This document shows, one piece after another, positions 37,041 to 45,646 of a DNA stretch of 64,000 nt. Position 1 is the first letter of the stretch, and each line of letters opens with the position of its first letter. Below the pieces are notes generated by a model, which saw only the letters and a list, made by a program, of their open reading frames with translations, made no database searches and had not been told where the DNA came from. Source of the DNA: an uncultured Flavobacteriaceae bacterium (lineage in GTDB: Bacteria; Bacteroidota; Bacteroidia; Flavobacteriales; Flavobacteriaceae); the NCBI GenBank assembly GCA_947494695.1, contig CANLWB010000004.1, positions 1-64,000 of the forward strand, in the 5' to 3' direction. The position numbers were made by a program, and so were the translations under genes.

Positions 37041-37340
37041 ATGACTATGAGTTCACCTACGAATCCGGATGAGTTTTATAAAAAACTTAAAGGACAGCTT
37101 TACGATACGGTAAGTTGGCCTGCAGAATATTTATTTAAGTTTATTGTAAAGTCTGATCTCGAAAAAATAGCTAGACTTGAGACTATTTTTGATAATTTGG
37201 GAGCCGTTATAAATACAACTGAATCTAAAAACGGTAAGTATACCAGTGTTTCTATTAATTTATTAATGAAAGACCCGGATGCTGTAATTGAAAAATATAA
37301 AGAAGTTGCAGAAAAAATTGAAGACGTGATAAGTCTATAG
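37041..37340 (+). CDS. DUF493 (YbeD-like) family protein
   Basis: This small ACT-like protein has 'NPDEFYKKLKGQLYDTVSWPAEYLFKFIVKSDLEKIARLETIF' and 'SKNGKYTSVSINLLMKDPDAVIEKYKEV', typical of DUF493/YbeD, a family thought to regulate by protein or small-molecule binding. I place the start at ATG 37041 (ATG 37047 is also possible) rather than the first in-frame ATG at 37005. The 12 residues in between are unconserved, and a -7 promoter element lies within that stretch. It begins a rightward run with DUF4290 and murA. Confidence 0.85.
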   Translation: MTMSSPTNPDEFYKKLKGQLYDTVSWPAEYLFKFIVKSDLEKIARLETIFDNLGAVINTTESKNGKYTSVSINLLMKDPDAVIEKYKEVAEKIEDVISL

Positions 37341-37409
37341 TTTTTTTTTGTATTTTGCGCTAGTAGGGCAACTTACCTGCAGTAATAATTAATTCTACAC
37401 ATTTTAATT

Positions 37410-38045
37410 TTGACTATAGACAATTTAGAATACAATACAGAGCGTGAGCATTTGATTATTCCCGAATACGGGCGTCATATGCAGAAAATGATTAATTACG
37501 CTAAAGCCATTGAAAACAAGGACGAGCGTAATAAAGTTGTAAGAGCAATTATCTCGGTTATGGGAAATATGCAACCACATTTAAGAGATGTGCCCGATTT
37601 TCAACATAAACTTTGGGATCAACTTTTTATCATGTCTAATTTTGAATTGGATGTGGATTCTCCGTTCGAAAAACCGACAAAAGCACTTTTTGAAGCGCGT
37701 CCAGAGCCATTAAAATACCCGCAAAACTTCCCAAAATATCGTTTTTATGGAAATAACATAAAAATTATGATAGATGTGGCGAATACATGGGAAGAAGGGG
37801 ATCTAAAAGAGGCTTTAACCTATACGATTGCTAATCATATGAAAAAGTGTTTCTTGAATTGGAATAAAGATACCGTTGAAGATGCTGTGATTTTCGATCA
37901 TTTATTTGAGCTTTCGGGAGGAAAAATTAACTTGAAAGACTCCAAAGAAGATTTGTCTGATTCGTCTAGTTTAATGCGTTCAAAAAACAAATTTCTAGGA
38001 AACAAAAAGAACCACAAAAAAAATTCCAAAAGAAAACGCTACTAG
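37410..38045 (+). CDS. DUF4290 family protein
   Basis: The 211-residue protein is characteristic of Bacteroidota, with 'YNTEREHLIIPEYGRHMQKMINYAKAI' at the N-terminus, 'FQHKLWDQLFIMSNFELDVDSPF' and 'RYPKYRFYGNNI'-type segments in the middle, and a Lys-rich tail (NKKNHKKNSKRKRY). Function is unknown. The start is a TTG at 37410, immediately before the conserved region, as no ATG is available. It sits 6 bases before murA, an arrangement common in flavobacteria. Confidence 0.88.
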   Translation: MTIDNLEYNTEREHLIIPEYGRHMQKMINYAKAIENKDERNKVVRAIISVMGNMQPHLRDVPDFQHKLWDQLFIMSNFELDVDSPFEKPTKALFEARPEPLKYPQNFPKYRFYGNNIKIMIDVANTWEEGDLKEALTYTIANHMKKCFLNWNKDTVEDAVIFDHLFELSGGKINLKDSKEDLSDSSSLMRSKNKFLGNKKNHKKNSKRKRY

Positions 38046-38051
38046 CACAAC

Positions 38052-39362
38052 ATGGGAACATTTAAAATTGAGGGAGGCCACCAGCTTAAGGGAAGTATAC
38101 AACCTCAGGGGGCCAAAAATGAAGCGTTGCAAATTTTATGTGCGGTTTTACTAACCCCGGAAATAGTAACGATTCATAATATACCAGACATCGTAGATGT
38201 TAATAAATTAATCAACTTACTAAAAAAGCTAGGAGTTAAAATTGAAAAACTGAAGCACGGATCTTATTCGTTTCAGGCAGACCATCTCGATTTAGACTAT
38301 TTAGAATCTGATCAATTTAAGATTGACGGACGTGGTTTACGAGGTTCGATTATGATTGTTGGACCACTTCTAGCACGTTTCGGAAAAGGGTATATTCCGA
38401 AGCCAGGAGGAGATAAGATAGGAAGACGACGGTTAGATACGCATTTCGAAGGTCTTATAAATCTAGGGGCCAAATTCAAATATAGTCGGGAAGAGCAATT
38501 TTATGGTGTAGAAGCCGATAGGTTAAAAGGCGCTTACATGCTTCTTGAAGAAGCGTCTGTGACCGGAACAGCAAATATTGTTATGGCTGCAGTACTGGCA
38601 GAAGGTAGAACTACTATTTATAATGCTGCCTGCGAACCTTATTTACAGCAGTTGTGCAAAATGCTTAACCGGATGGGAGCCAAAATTAGTGGAGTAGGTT
38701 CTAATCTGTTGGTTATCGATGGGGTAGAGTCCCTCGGAGGAACAGAGCATACCATGTTACCGGATATGATTGAAATTGGGAGTTGGATTGGACTTGCTGC
38801 CATGACCAAAAGTGAATTAACCATCACCAATGTGTCCTGGGATGATCTTGGAGTAATTCCTAATGTGTTTAGAAAATTAGGTATTACTGTGGAACGTCAG
38901 GGAGATAATATCTACATTCCTGCACACCATGATGGTTATGAAATCCAAAATTTTATCGACGGTTCTATTTTAACCATATCTGATGCACCTTGGCCAGGAT
39001 TTACGCCAGATTTACTTAGTATTATTTTGGTAGTCGCAACACAGGCTAGAGGGAGTGTTTTGGTACATCAAAAAATGTTTGAAAGCCGCTTGTTCTTTGT
39101 TGATAAGTTAATTGACATGGGAGCCAAAATTATCTTGTGTGACCCACATCGGGCAACTGTAATAGGACATGATTATAAATCAACTTTAAAAGCAACTACA
39201 ATGACATCACCAGATATTAGAGCTGGAGTGTCTTTACTTATTGCGGCGCTCTCGGCAAAAGGAACATCAACGATTCAAAACATTGAGCAGATAGATCGTG
39301 GTTACGAACGTATTGATGAACGTTTAAGGGCTATAGGAGCTAAAATTGAAAGAATTGACTAG
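38052..39362 (+). CDS. murA: UDP-N-acetylglucosamine 1-carboxyvinyltransferase
   Basis: The 436-residue enzyme has 'GGHQLKGSIQPQGAKNEALQILCAVLLTPE' (Lys and Asn that bind substrate), 'RGLRGSIMIVGPLLARFGK', 'EEASVTGTANIVMAAVLAEG' and 'DIRAGVSLLIAALSAKGTSTI'. It performs the first committed step of peptidoglycan synthesis (PEP + UDP-GlcNAc). The catalytic Cys of the usual 'GGCxIG/PxxR' loop is replaced by Asp in 'PGGDKIGRRRLD'. This natural Cys-to-Asp form would resist fosfomycin, as known for other bacteria with that substitution. Confidence 0.96.
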   Translation: MGTFKIEGGHQLKGSIQPQGAKNEALQILCAVLLTPEIVTIHNIPDIVDVNKLINLLKKLGVKIEKLKHGSYSFQADHLDLDYLESDQFKIDGRGLRGSIMIVGPLLARFGKGYIPKPGGDKIGRRRLDTHFEGLINLGAKFKYSREEQFYGVEADRLKGAYMLLEEASVTGTANIVMAAVLAEGRTTIYNAACEPYLQQLCKMLNRMGAKISGVGSNLLVIDGVESLGGTEHTMLPDMIEIGSWIGLAAMTKSELTITNVSWDDLGVIPNVFRKLGITVERQGDNIYIPAHHDGYEIQNFIDGSILTISDAPWPGFTPDLLSIILVVATQARGSVLVHQKMFESRLFFVDKLIDMGAKIILCDPHRATVIGHDYKSTLKATTMTSPDIRAGVSLLIAALSAKGTSTIQNIEQIDRGYERIDERLRAIGAKIERID

Positions 39363-39395
39363 AACCTAACATCTAACAACCTTTAACACCAGTTT

Positions 39396-39680
39396 TTATA
39401 GAATCTCAATTGGAGTCATACTCCATTCTCCATTCAATATAAATACATATTTACTTGGTTTTAGGGCAAAGCATAATTCGTCGTAATGATGCTTAATGTG
39501 TTCCAGGAAATACTGGTCTTTAAAATCTGTATGTTCAAATTCCTGCCAGGCATCCAATGGGAAATTTAGATATTGCCTTACTTTTCGATTCTTTTTTAAC
39601 TCTATTTCCAGAGTTTTACTTACAAAGTCATAACCGATACTGGCGAGAATAGAGGATGTGATTTGTTTTCGTTGTATCAT
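39396..39680 (-). CDS. KTSC-domain-like small protein
   Basis: The 94-residue protein matches the KTSC layout: 'SSILASIGYDFVSKTLEIELKKNRKVRQYLNFPLDAWQEFEHTDFKDQYFLEHIKHHY'. The domain is found in phage and bacterial proteins of unsettled role. It is convergent with murA and stands alone. Confidence 0.65.
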   Translation of the reverse strand: MIQRKQITSSILASIGYDFVSKTLEIELKKNRKVRQYLNFPLDAWQEFEHTDFKDQYFLEHIKHHYDELCFALKPSKYVFILNGEWSMTPIEIL

Positions 39681-39874
39681 TAAAATTGGGTTTAATCATT
39701 ACAATAAAAATAATGATTTATATTTAAAAACATAAGTTTTTACTTACATAATAATAATTAAAATGTTATTCGAAGATTAAAAGCGTTTATAAACGATATT
39801 TTTGTTTTAAAATACTAGAGGAAAGCCTATAAGTCTCTTTAAAAATATTGAAAATTCTAACTGAAGTTTTTTGA

Positions 39875-40666
39875 TTAATCCATGGTGTTTTTCCCCATAA
39901 TATACAGGTAGTCACCTAATTGATTCTCGTAGTTTTTTGAAATTTCATTAAATGCCCCGCTGTCAATATCTTCTCTTAAATGTTGTAAACCATGCTGTAC
40001 TTCGACGCTGTTTGCCAAAGCAGAAAACGAAGAAATTCCTTGTCTAATTTGTTCATCAAAGTATAGTTCTGGATGATGTTTTCCACAATATAAAAACTGA
40101 TCTTGTAGGTCCTCCCTTATAGCGTATTTTTCTGTTCCCGTAATTTCAATTTGGGCTCCAGACATAGCGTTTTTAACGTGTTCTAATGTTGGCATTTGGG
40201 CTATAGAATCTTCGAGCATTTTTGGAAAGTAATGATTTAGCCAATACCCTTTCATTTGTTCTGGCGTCGATGTAAATAATACCAAACGACCTCCCGGTTT
40301 TAAAATATGCTTTAATTCTAAAAAGGCGGTATCCAGATTTGTCCAGTGATGAATGGTTAAAGACCCCATAATACCATCGGTCGAATGTTTGGGCAGCCTC
40401 GTATGTTCGGCTGTTCCGATACGCCAGTTAATACTACCATTTTTAGCCCTTGCTTTATCTAACATTTCCTGAGAAGGGTCAATACCAATACATTGAAATC
40501 CTTTTTTTTGAAGTTCATTGGTATAGTTACCTGTTCCACAACCAATATCCAAATAGATGCCTTGCTTATTAGGGTTTAAATGGTGCAATAATCGCTTAGA
40601 TATGAATTTATCGGCTTTACGGGTTAAATTATAGTCAATCCCAATGCTATCATACTTGGCTTTCAT
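39875..40666 (-). CDS. Class I SAM-dependent methyltransferase
   Basis: The 263-residue protein has SAM motif I 'YLDIGCGTGNYTNELQ', motif II 'CIGIDPSQEMLDKA', 'GTAEHTRLPKHSTDGIMGSLTIHHW' and 'LKHILKPGGRLVLFTS'. It belongs to the UbiE/COQ5-like methyltransferase_11 group, but the acceptor is unknown. It has no operon partner. Confidence 0.87.
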   Translation of the reverse strand: MKAKYDSIGIDYNLTRKADKFISKRLLHHLNPNKQGIYLDIGCGTGNYTNELQKKGFQCIGIDPSQEMLDKARAKNGSINWRIGTAEHTRLPKHSTDGIMGSLTIHHWTNLDTAFLELKHILKPGGRLVLFTSTPEQMKGYWLNHYFPKMLEDSIAQMPTLEHVKNAMSGAQIEITGTEKYAIREDLQDQFLYCGKHHPELYFDEQIRQGISSFSALANSVEVQHGLQHLREDIDSGAFNEISKNYENQLGDYLYIMGKNTMD

Positions 40667-40759
40667 ACGTTTGTTTTTGAATGTAATTTGGTGTTTGGAT
40701 CATCTCAAAATTATAAAATTCCTGGCACCTGATCTAATACTAAAATTAGGATTCAAAAT

Positions 40760-40791
40760 ACGTCGTTCTTAGGAACTCCTCAGAACGACGT
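40760..40791 (-). terminator. Hairpin after the esterase gene
   Basis: ACGTCGTTCT (40760-40769) and AGAACGACGT (40782-40791) form a long stem with a short loop, about 70 bases downstream of the esterase stop. Without a strong T run it may be a factor-dependent or structural terminator. Confidence 0.55.
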
Positions 40792-40863
40792 AAGAATGTG
40801 CTAATAGAACCTGTCTAAGTTGCATGTTTTCTATAATGGCAAATTTTACCACCTTTAAAACAA

Positions 40864-42375
40864 TCAGTTTTTAGAGGGCTTGTGCCAAAATTTATCAAAC
40901 CCTAACAGGCTAGGAGCTTTTCCAGGTATTTTACACTGAAGGTTTATTTCTGCTCCATCTTTATGCTGAAAATACTCATAGCGAATAGGGTGTAAGCCTT
41001 TTTCAAGATAGATCACAGTGGATTTTTCAGCATATGCCGCATGTTTCCAGTCATTACTAATCATAAGTTTATCATGGATATAGAATTTAAGTCCGTCGTC
41101 TGAAGACAAACCGAAGTAGTGATACCCACTGGACTTAGCTTCAAAGTAACCCGAAAACACACAGGAAAATAGCTCTTTTTTAGGGAAAGAGGCTAAACTA
41201 AACCCATCTGTAACCGTTCCTTTTTTAATGACTTTTAAAGTATCAAAATTAGGAAGCTTGTTAAAATCGCCTTCATAGTACGTATATTTTAACCCTTGTA
41301 TAAACCTTTTACTCTTTTTGATACCCTTATGTTTCTTGCCTTCAACAAATTCACCGCTTATGGCGGGTAACCTACTGCTTCGTTTTGTAGGGACCTTTAC
41401 CTTAAATGTTAAGGGTTTAGAAATGCTAACAGAATCTTTAAGAAACTTAGAGGTGAAATTTGGCTCGCTACCATCTGTTGTATAGCGCAATGCGTCACTT
41501 GCCCCCATTTGGTAAACAGTTAAAGGCATACCGGAGATGATTTCTCCTTGTTCTGGAATAAACCTGAGTGACTTATTTCTAAATTCTTGAGATATAAATT
41601 TCATACCATCGTAATTGAGCTTATAAGAAACACTATTGTGAGTTTCGTCTTCGTAAGCTATAATTTTCCAATCCAGGTTATCTGGGGCATGCTCTTTTAA
41701 AACGTCTTCCATAGCATCTATCCCCATACCGGTATAAGCCCTGCCTTTTCTTGCTCCTATAAATAAAACTTTGCCTTCAGTATGCTTTAGTTTTTCTTTT
41801 GCCATAGAGACTAGAAATTGGTTGTCATACCAAAATGACGGATCACCAACCAAATAGGAGTCGAAGTATTCTGGCGACCTCAATAAAGCATGCATAACAC
41901 AGAGTCCACCAAAGGAATGTCCGGCAAATATGTGATGATCTGTTGTTTTATATTTTGAAGTTACAAAAGGTTTAACCTCTTTTCCTATAAAGTCTATAAA
42001 ATTTTCAGCATTTCCAGATGTTGGGAAATTTTTCATATTTGTTGGAGTCATATCCGATGTTCTATCCGGACTCACAACACCAACAAGAATTATTTTTGGA
42101 GACATGGCGTGACCTTGCATAAAGTCTAGTAAAAACTTTCGGCGTTTCATCCCCCAATTCGGGTCTAACATGTATTGAACATCGTATGCTGTGTCTTCAT
42201 TATAGTTTTTAGGGAGTACGATTTGAATTTTTCGATCCCCTTTCATATACTCTGAGGTCAATGTGAAGGATTCACCCGGCATGTCTTGCGCGTTTAAAAC
42301 TGTACTGCATACGGTGGTTGCCAAAAAAGCGAATAAAAAGATTTGTTTTTTAATTTTGATTGATGTTTTTTTCAT
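40864..42375 (-). CDS. Secreted alpha/beta-hydrolase esterase with a C-terminal PA14 domain
   Basis: The 503-residue protein has a signal peptide (hydrophobic ~10-28, ending near LNAQD) and an esterase domain of the Fes/IroE type with nucleophile elbow 'FAGHSFGGLCVMHAL' and a His in 'DETHNSVSY'. A short 'RYTTDGSEP' chitobiase-C-like segment (~305) and a PA14 domain (~365-490: 'FSGYFEAKSSGYHYFGLSSDDGLKFYIHDKLMISN') follow. PA14 domains bind sugars, so it probably removes esters from a glycan or siderophore-like compound outside the cytoplasm. It is monocistronic. The exact substrate is unknown. Confidence 0.87.
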   Translation of the reverse strand: MKKTSIKIKKQIFLFAFLATTVCSTVLNAQDMPGESFTLTSEYMKGDRKIQIVLPKNYNEDTAYDVQYMLDPNWGMKRRKFLLDFMQGHAMSPKIILVGVVSPDRTSDMTPTNMKNFPTSGNAENFIDFIGKEVKPFVTSKYKTTDHHIFAGHSFGGLCVMHALLRSPEYFDSYLVGDPSFWYDNQFLVSMAKEKLKHTEGKVLFIGARKGRAYTGMGIDAMEDVLKEHAPDNLDWKIIAYEDETHNSVSYKLNYDGMKFISQEFRNKSLRFIPEQGEIISGMPLTVYQMGASDALRYTTDGSEPNFTSKFLKDSVSISKPLTFKVKVPTKRSSRLPAISGEFVEGKKHKGIKKSKRFIQGLKYTYYEGDFNKLPNFDTLKVIKKGTVTDGFSLASFPKKELFSCVFSGYFEAKSSGYHYFGLSSDDGLKFYIHDKLMISNDWKHAAYAEKSTVIYLEKGLHPIRYEYFQHKDGAEINLQCKIPGKAPSLLGFDKFWHKPSKN

Positions 42376-42803
42376 TACTAATGTGTGTTTTTAGGTGGTA
42401 TTGATGAAAAGGTTAATCATAACTACTATTGGGTTTTGATAGTTTGGGGATATGATTTTAAATGTACAAAATTCGTAAAAGATTGACATGAATATATATG
42501 GGCTTTAACAGTAAATAGCAACCTAATTATTTGGCTCGTATTCATACTGTTTTAGACCATGTAATTCACGTATTGTTACAGAAAACAAGGATAAATTTGC
42601 AAGATAATAGGCAAAACTTGAAAAGCGGGAGGGGATAGGAGCAGTTTTATAAATAATATGGGGGTACCAGATACGCCACATCCTAAAAATACATGGTTTT
42701 GGTACAAAAGGTTTTCCAGGGGGAAAAGGGATACTCCATCCAGTGGTTAAGCTCAAAATTTAAACAATATAGTACGTGTTTAAGCGGAAAGAGAAATATA
42801 CAT
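42376..42803. other. Geneless stretch
   Basis: A 77-residue minus-strand ORF (42523-42756) exists, but it has no domain, an odd Pro/Phe-rich composition and no sign of selection, so I do not call it a gene. The promoter of the esterase gene is likely in the left part. Nothing else is seen. Confidence 0.4.
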
Positions 42804-43019
42804 TTACATTCTTGCTTTTAGCCTTTTCTCTATTTTTTGTTTTATAGCAGTTAGGCGTTTCATTAAATCCATAATTTCAGGATCTTTTTCTTCTTTATAA
42901 ATTTTGTTTAAGCCTAGTATTAAATCCTTAACCTCTCTCGACGCTTTAATGCGCTCGCTAGTTGTTTTAAAGGATTGCTTACGTTGTTCAAATTCTAAGG
43001 CATCTTTAATAACATCCAT
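42804..43019 (-). CDS. Small helical protein, tandem paralogue 1
   Basis: The 71-residue protein is highly charged and predicted all-helical: ALEFEQRKQSF, RIKASREVKDLIL, IMDLMKRLTAIKQKIEKRLK. It is a clear duplicate of the next gene, with shared blocks in the same order. Function is unknown to me; the 'ALEFEQRK' and 'KRLTAIKxKxEKRLK' blocks could mediate protein or nucleic-acid binding. The pair is separated by 134 bases. Confidence 0.75.
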   Translation of the reverse strand: MDVIKDALEFEQRKQSFKTTSERIKASREVKDLILGLNKIYKEEKDPEIMDLMKRLTAIKQKIEKRLKARM

Positions 43020-43153
43020 GTATTAAAATCTATATTTAACTTAACATGGCAATTTAACAAAATATATAGGGTATTCTATTTTAGTATAGAATAATTAAGA
43101 AAATTTTAATATTTAGAAGTTTTTTTATCTATATTTTATAAATAATTCAATAA

Positions 43154-43378
43154 TTATGCCGTTAAAGGTGCTCCTTTTAAGCGTTTTTCAACCTTTCTTT
43201 TTATAGCTGTTAAACGCTTCATGATATCCATGATCTTTTCGTCCTTTTTAGATTTGTATAATTGATTTAAATCCAGGATTAGAGCTTTCGCTTCTCTCGA
43301 AATTTTTATTCTGTCACTTGTTGTTAAAGCTTTCATCTTTCTTTGCTCAAATTCAAGAGCTCTTTCTATCAGATCCAT
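43154..43378 (-). CDS. Small helical protein, tandem paralogue 2
   Basis: The 74-residue protein has the same architecture as 42804-43019: DLIERALEFEQRK, SDRIKISREAKALILDLNQLYK, IMDIMKRLTAIKRKVEKRLK. Conservation across the whole length, including spacing, shows that both copies are real coding sequences under constraint. No domain is recognised. Confidence 0.75.
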   Translation of the reverse strand: MDLIERALEFEQRKMKALTTSDRIKISREAKALILDLNQLYKSKKDEKIMDIMKRLTAIKRKVEKRLKGAPLTA

Positions 43379-43861
43379 AATATTAATTGTTTTAATTATA
43401 AAGAGTTGTTTTTATTTTAGAATGACCTCCTGATATATAACTCTTTATTGTTTTATATATTATGTAAGTCCATCAATTTGATAAACGGTTACACTATAAA
43501 AACAAAACTTTTACTGTTCTTTTTTAAGTTTTGTCGAAAAACATCCGGTTTTTCTTAAAATTATGGGAACCTTTAATAATAATGTTCGGCCCCCTCATTA
43601 AAAGTATATTTAAACGCACAAAAACCTTGCCTAATTTTATAATCTAAGTCTATTTAACTTTTGATAATAAGTTTTTAAAGCTAAAATTATAAATGGTAGA
43701 CAAGACAAATATATTAAAATGTCTGACATGTGTAAGTATATACCAAACAGAAATATTGATGGTACTATTAGAATAATCTATAATTTCAATCACCTTCAAT
43801 ACGGGGAATCAAGAAGACAAAATAGGGGGTAGAACGATCTAAAACCGATCCATATAGCACA
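43379..43861. other. Geneless stretch
   Basis: No ORF, repeat, RNA gene or clear promoter pair was seen in these 483 bases between the small-protein pair and the aquaporin gene. Confidence 0.4.
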
Positions 43862-44518
43862 TTAGCAACACTGGTCATCTTTAACCAGTTTACAACTAGA
43901 AACCGCGGTTATAGCTCCAAGAATAGGGGCAGTAATATATAACCATAAGAATTGAAAATTACCAGTAAAAATAGCCGGAGCAATCGAGCGAATGGGATTC
44001 ATAGAAGCCTTAGTCATTGGTCCGGCAAACATGGCTTCTAAAAGAATAACACCTCCTACGGCTATAGCCGCCATGGTTCCAATTTCTTTACTTCCTGTAG
44101 ATACGTTTATAATAACGACCATTAAGAAAAAAGTTAACAAAAACTCAAGAATGGCCGCTTTGTAAGGGGGAAAGCCATGAGCAGGTATAGTTTCACCTAA
44201 AGACTCACTTTCAGGAAATAAAAACCAAAGTAGAAGGCAAGCAAATATACCTCCAAGAGCCTGCGCTCCAATATATTTCGGGACTTCTTTCCATGAAAAC
44301 TTTTTTGCAAACGCAAAACCAATAGTTACGGCAGGGTTGAAATGTGCACCGGAAATTTCACCAAAAGCATAAATCATGGCCATAACAATCAATCCCCAGG
44401 TAATGGCCACACCAACATGCGAAATACTTCCATTAGAAATTTCATTTATTGTCATGGCCCCGCAACCACAAAATACCAGGGCAAATGTTCCTATTATCTC
44501 AGCGTAATACTTTTTCAT
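43862..44518 (-). CDS. MIP-family aquaporin/glycerol-type channel
   Basis: The 218-residue membrane protein has six hydrophobic segments and the two half-helices of the MIP fold. The first is canonical ('GAHFNPAVTIGFA'). The second reads 'KASMNPIRSIAPA', so the usual NPA is NPI. This variation at the second motif is known in some plant and bacterial MIPs and can change selectivity. Likely cargo: water or small neutral solutes. It is a single gene, divergent from the DUF2911 gene. Confidence 0.9.
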   Translation of the reverse strand: MKKYYAEIIGTFALVFCGCGAMTINEISNGSISHVGVAITWGLIVMAMIYAFGEISGAHFNPAVTIGFAFAKKFSWKEVPKYIGAQALGGIFACLLLWFLFPESESLGETIPAHGFPPYKAAILEFLLTFFLMVVIINVSTGSKEIGTMAAIAVGGVILLEAMFAGPMTKASMNPIRSIAPAIFTGNFQFLWLYITAPILGAITAVSSCKLVKDDQCC

Positions 44519-44711
44519 TGTGTTCGTTTTTTCAAAGTAGGTATTCTCTTATTTCAGCAATTATGGGCGATGAGCTACTTATAAATTGTTGTTCAATTGA
44601 CTTAATAAGCCGCAAAGATACAACCTCTTATTTTAAGTTTTTGTTAACAATAAAAGGATTTGGTATATGTAATTTTAGGGCGATATAAACTCTTAATTAA
44701 ACGTAATCAAA

Positions 44712-45560
44712 ATGAAAAAACTTTTTTTAATCACTTTGGCACTTACACTTTCTCTAAATATTAGTGCTCAAGTAGAAACACCACAACCTAGTCCTTTTTC
44801 TAAGCAAGAACAAAAGGTTGGTTTAACAGATGTAACTATAGAGTATTCTAGGCCAAGTATGAAAGGGCGTGCCATTTTTGGTAACCTTGTGCCTTATGGA
44901 AAACTTTGGAGAACAGGAGCTAATAAGAACACAACGATTTCTTTTAGCAATGATGCCACCATAGATGGACAAACATTAAAAGCAGGGACCTATGCTATTT
45001 TTGCGAAGCCAGGTGAAACAGCATGGGAGATTATTTTCTATGCCGATACTAATAACTGGGGAACACCTCGAGAATGGGATGATGCTAAAGTAGCAGTGAA
45101 AACGAGTGCGAAGGTTTTTAAATTACCTGTAAAAATTGAAACATTTACCTTATCGTTTGACGATTTAACAAATAGTTCTTCAGTTTTAGGGCTTATGTGG
45201 GAAGATGTATATGTTGGTGTTAAATTTGAAGTGCCTACAGATAAGGCTGTTCTGACTAGCATAGAAAAAACAATGAATGGCCCTGGTGCTAACGATTATT
45301 ACGCTTCTGCTGTTTACTATTTACAGGAAGGTAAAGACATTAAGGAAGCTCAAAAATGGATTGATAAAGCTGTAGACATGACTAAAGACAAACCACGTTT
45401 TTGGTTTTTAAGACAGCAATCTTTAATTCATGCAAAAGCTGGAAATAAAAAAGGTGCAATCGCTGCAGCTAAAAAGTCTTTAGAAGGTGCTGAAAAAGCT
45501 GGAAATGCAGATTATGTAAAAATGAACAAAGATGCTCTTAAAGAATGGGGAGCTATGTAA
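44712..45560 (+). CDS. DUF2911 family secreted protein
   Basis: The 282-residue protein starts with a signal peptide (KLFLITLALTLSLNISAQ). The DUF2911 domain shows 'VTIEYSRPSMKGRAIFGNLVPYGKLWRTGANKNTTISFSND' and 'LKAGTYAIFAKPGETAWEIIF'. A C-terminal TPR-like region follows ('ASAVYYLQEGKDIKEAQKWIDKAVDM', 'KAGNKKGAIAAAKKSLEGAE'). The family is abundant in Bacteroidota and its function is unknown. A strong bidirectional terminator follows. Confidence 0.9.
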   Translation: MKKLFLITLALTLSLNISAQVETPQPSPFSKQEQKVGLTDVTIEYSRPSMKGRAIFGNLVPYGKLWRTGANKNTTISFSNDATIDGQTLKAGTYAIFAKPGETAWEIIFYADTNNWGTPREWDDAKVAVKTSAKVFKLPVKIETFTLSFDDLTNSSSVLGLMWEDVYVGVKFEVPTDKAVLTSIEKTMNGPGANDYYASAVYYLQEGKDIKEAQKWIDKAVDMTKDKPRFWFLRQQSLIHAKAGNKKGAIAAAKKSLEGAEKAGNADYVKMNKDALKEWGAM

Positions 45561-45585
45561 TTCTGTAAGTTCTAAAATAGAATAG

Positions 45586-45643
45586 AAATGGTCTCAAAAG
45601 TGTTATTCTTAAACGAAAAGACATCATTTTTGAGACCATTTTG
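45586..45643. terminator. Bidirectional intrinsic terminator
   Basis: AATGGTCTCAAAA (45587-45599) pairs with TTTTGAGACCATT (45628-45640). The stem is 13 bp, with T's on both sides. It separates the convergent DUF2911 and Gfo/Idh genes. Confidence 0.88.
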
Positions 45644-45646
45644 TTT

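Noticed and set aside
42523-42756. A 77-residue minus-strand ORF between the esterase and the small-protein pair
   Set aside because: No domain, an odd Pro/Trp/Phe-rich composition, no operon context; probably chance.
44342-44688. Two plus-strand ORFs over the aquaporin gene's 5' end and upstream region
   Set aside because: They are antisense shadows of the aquaporin coding sequence, without family features.
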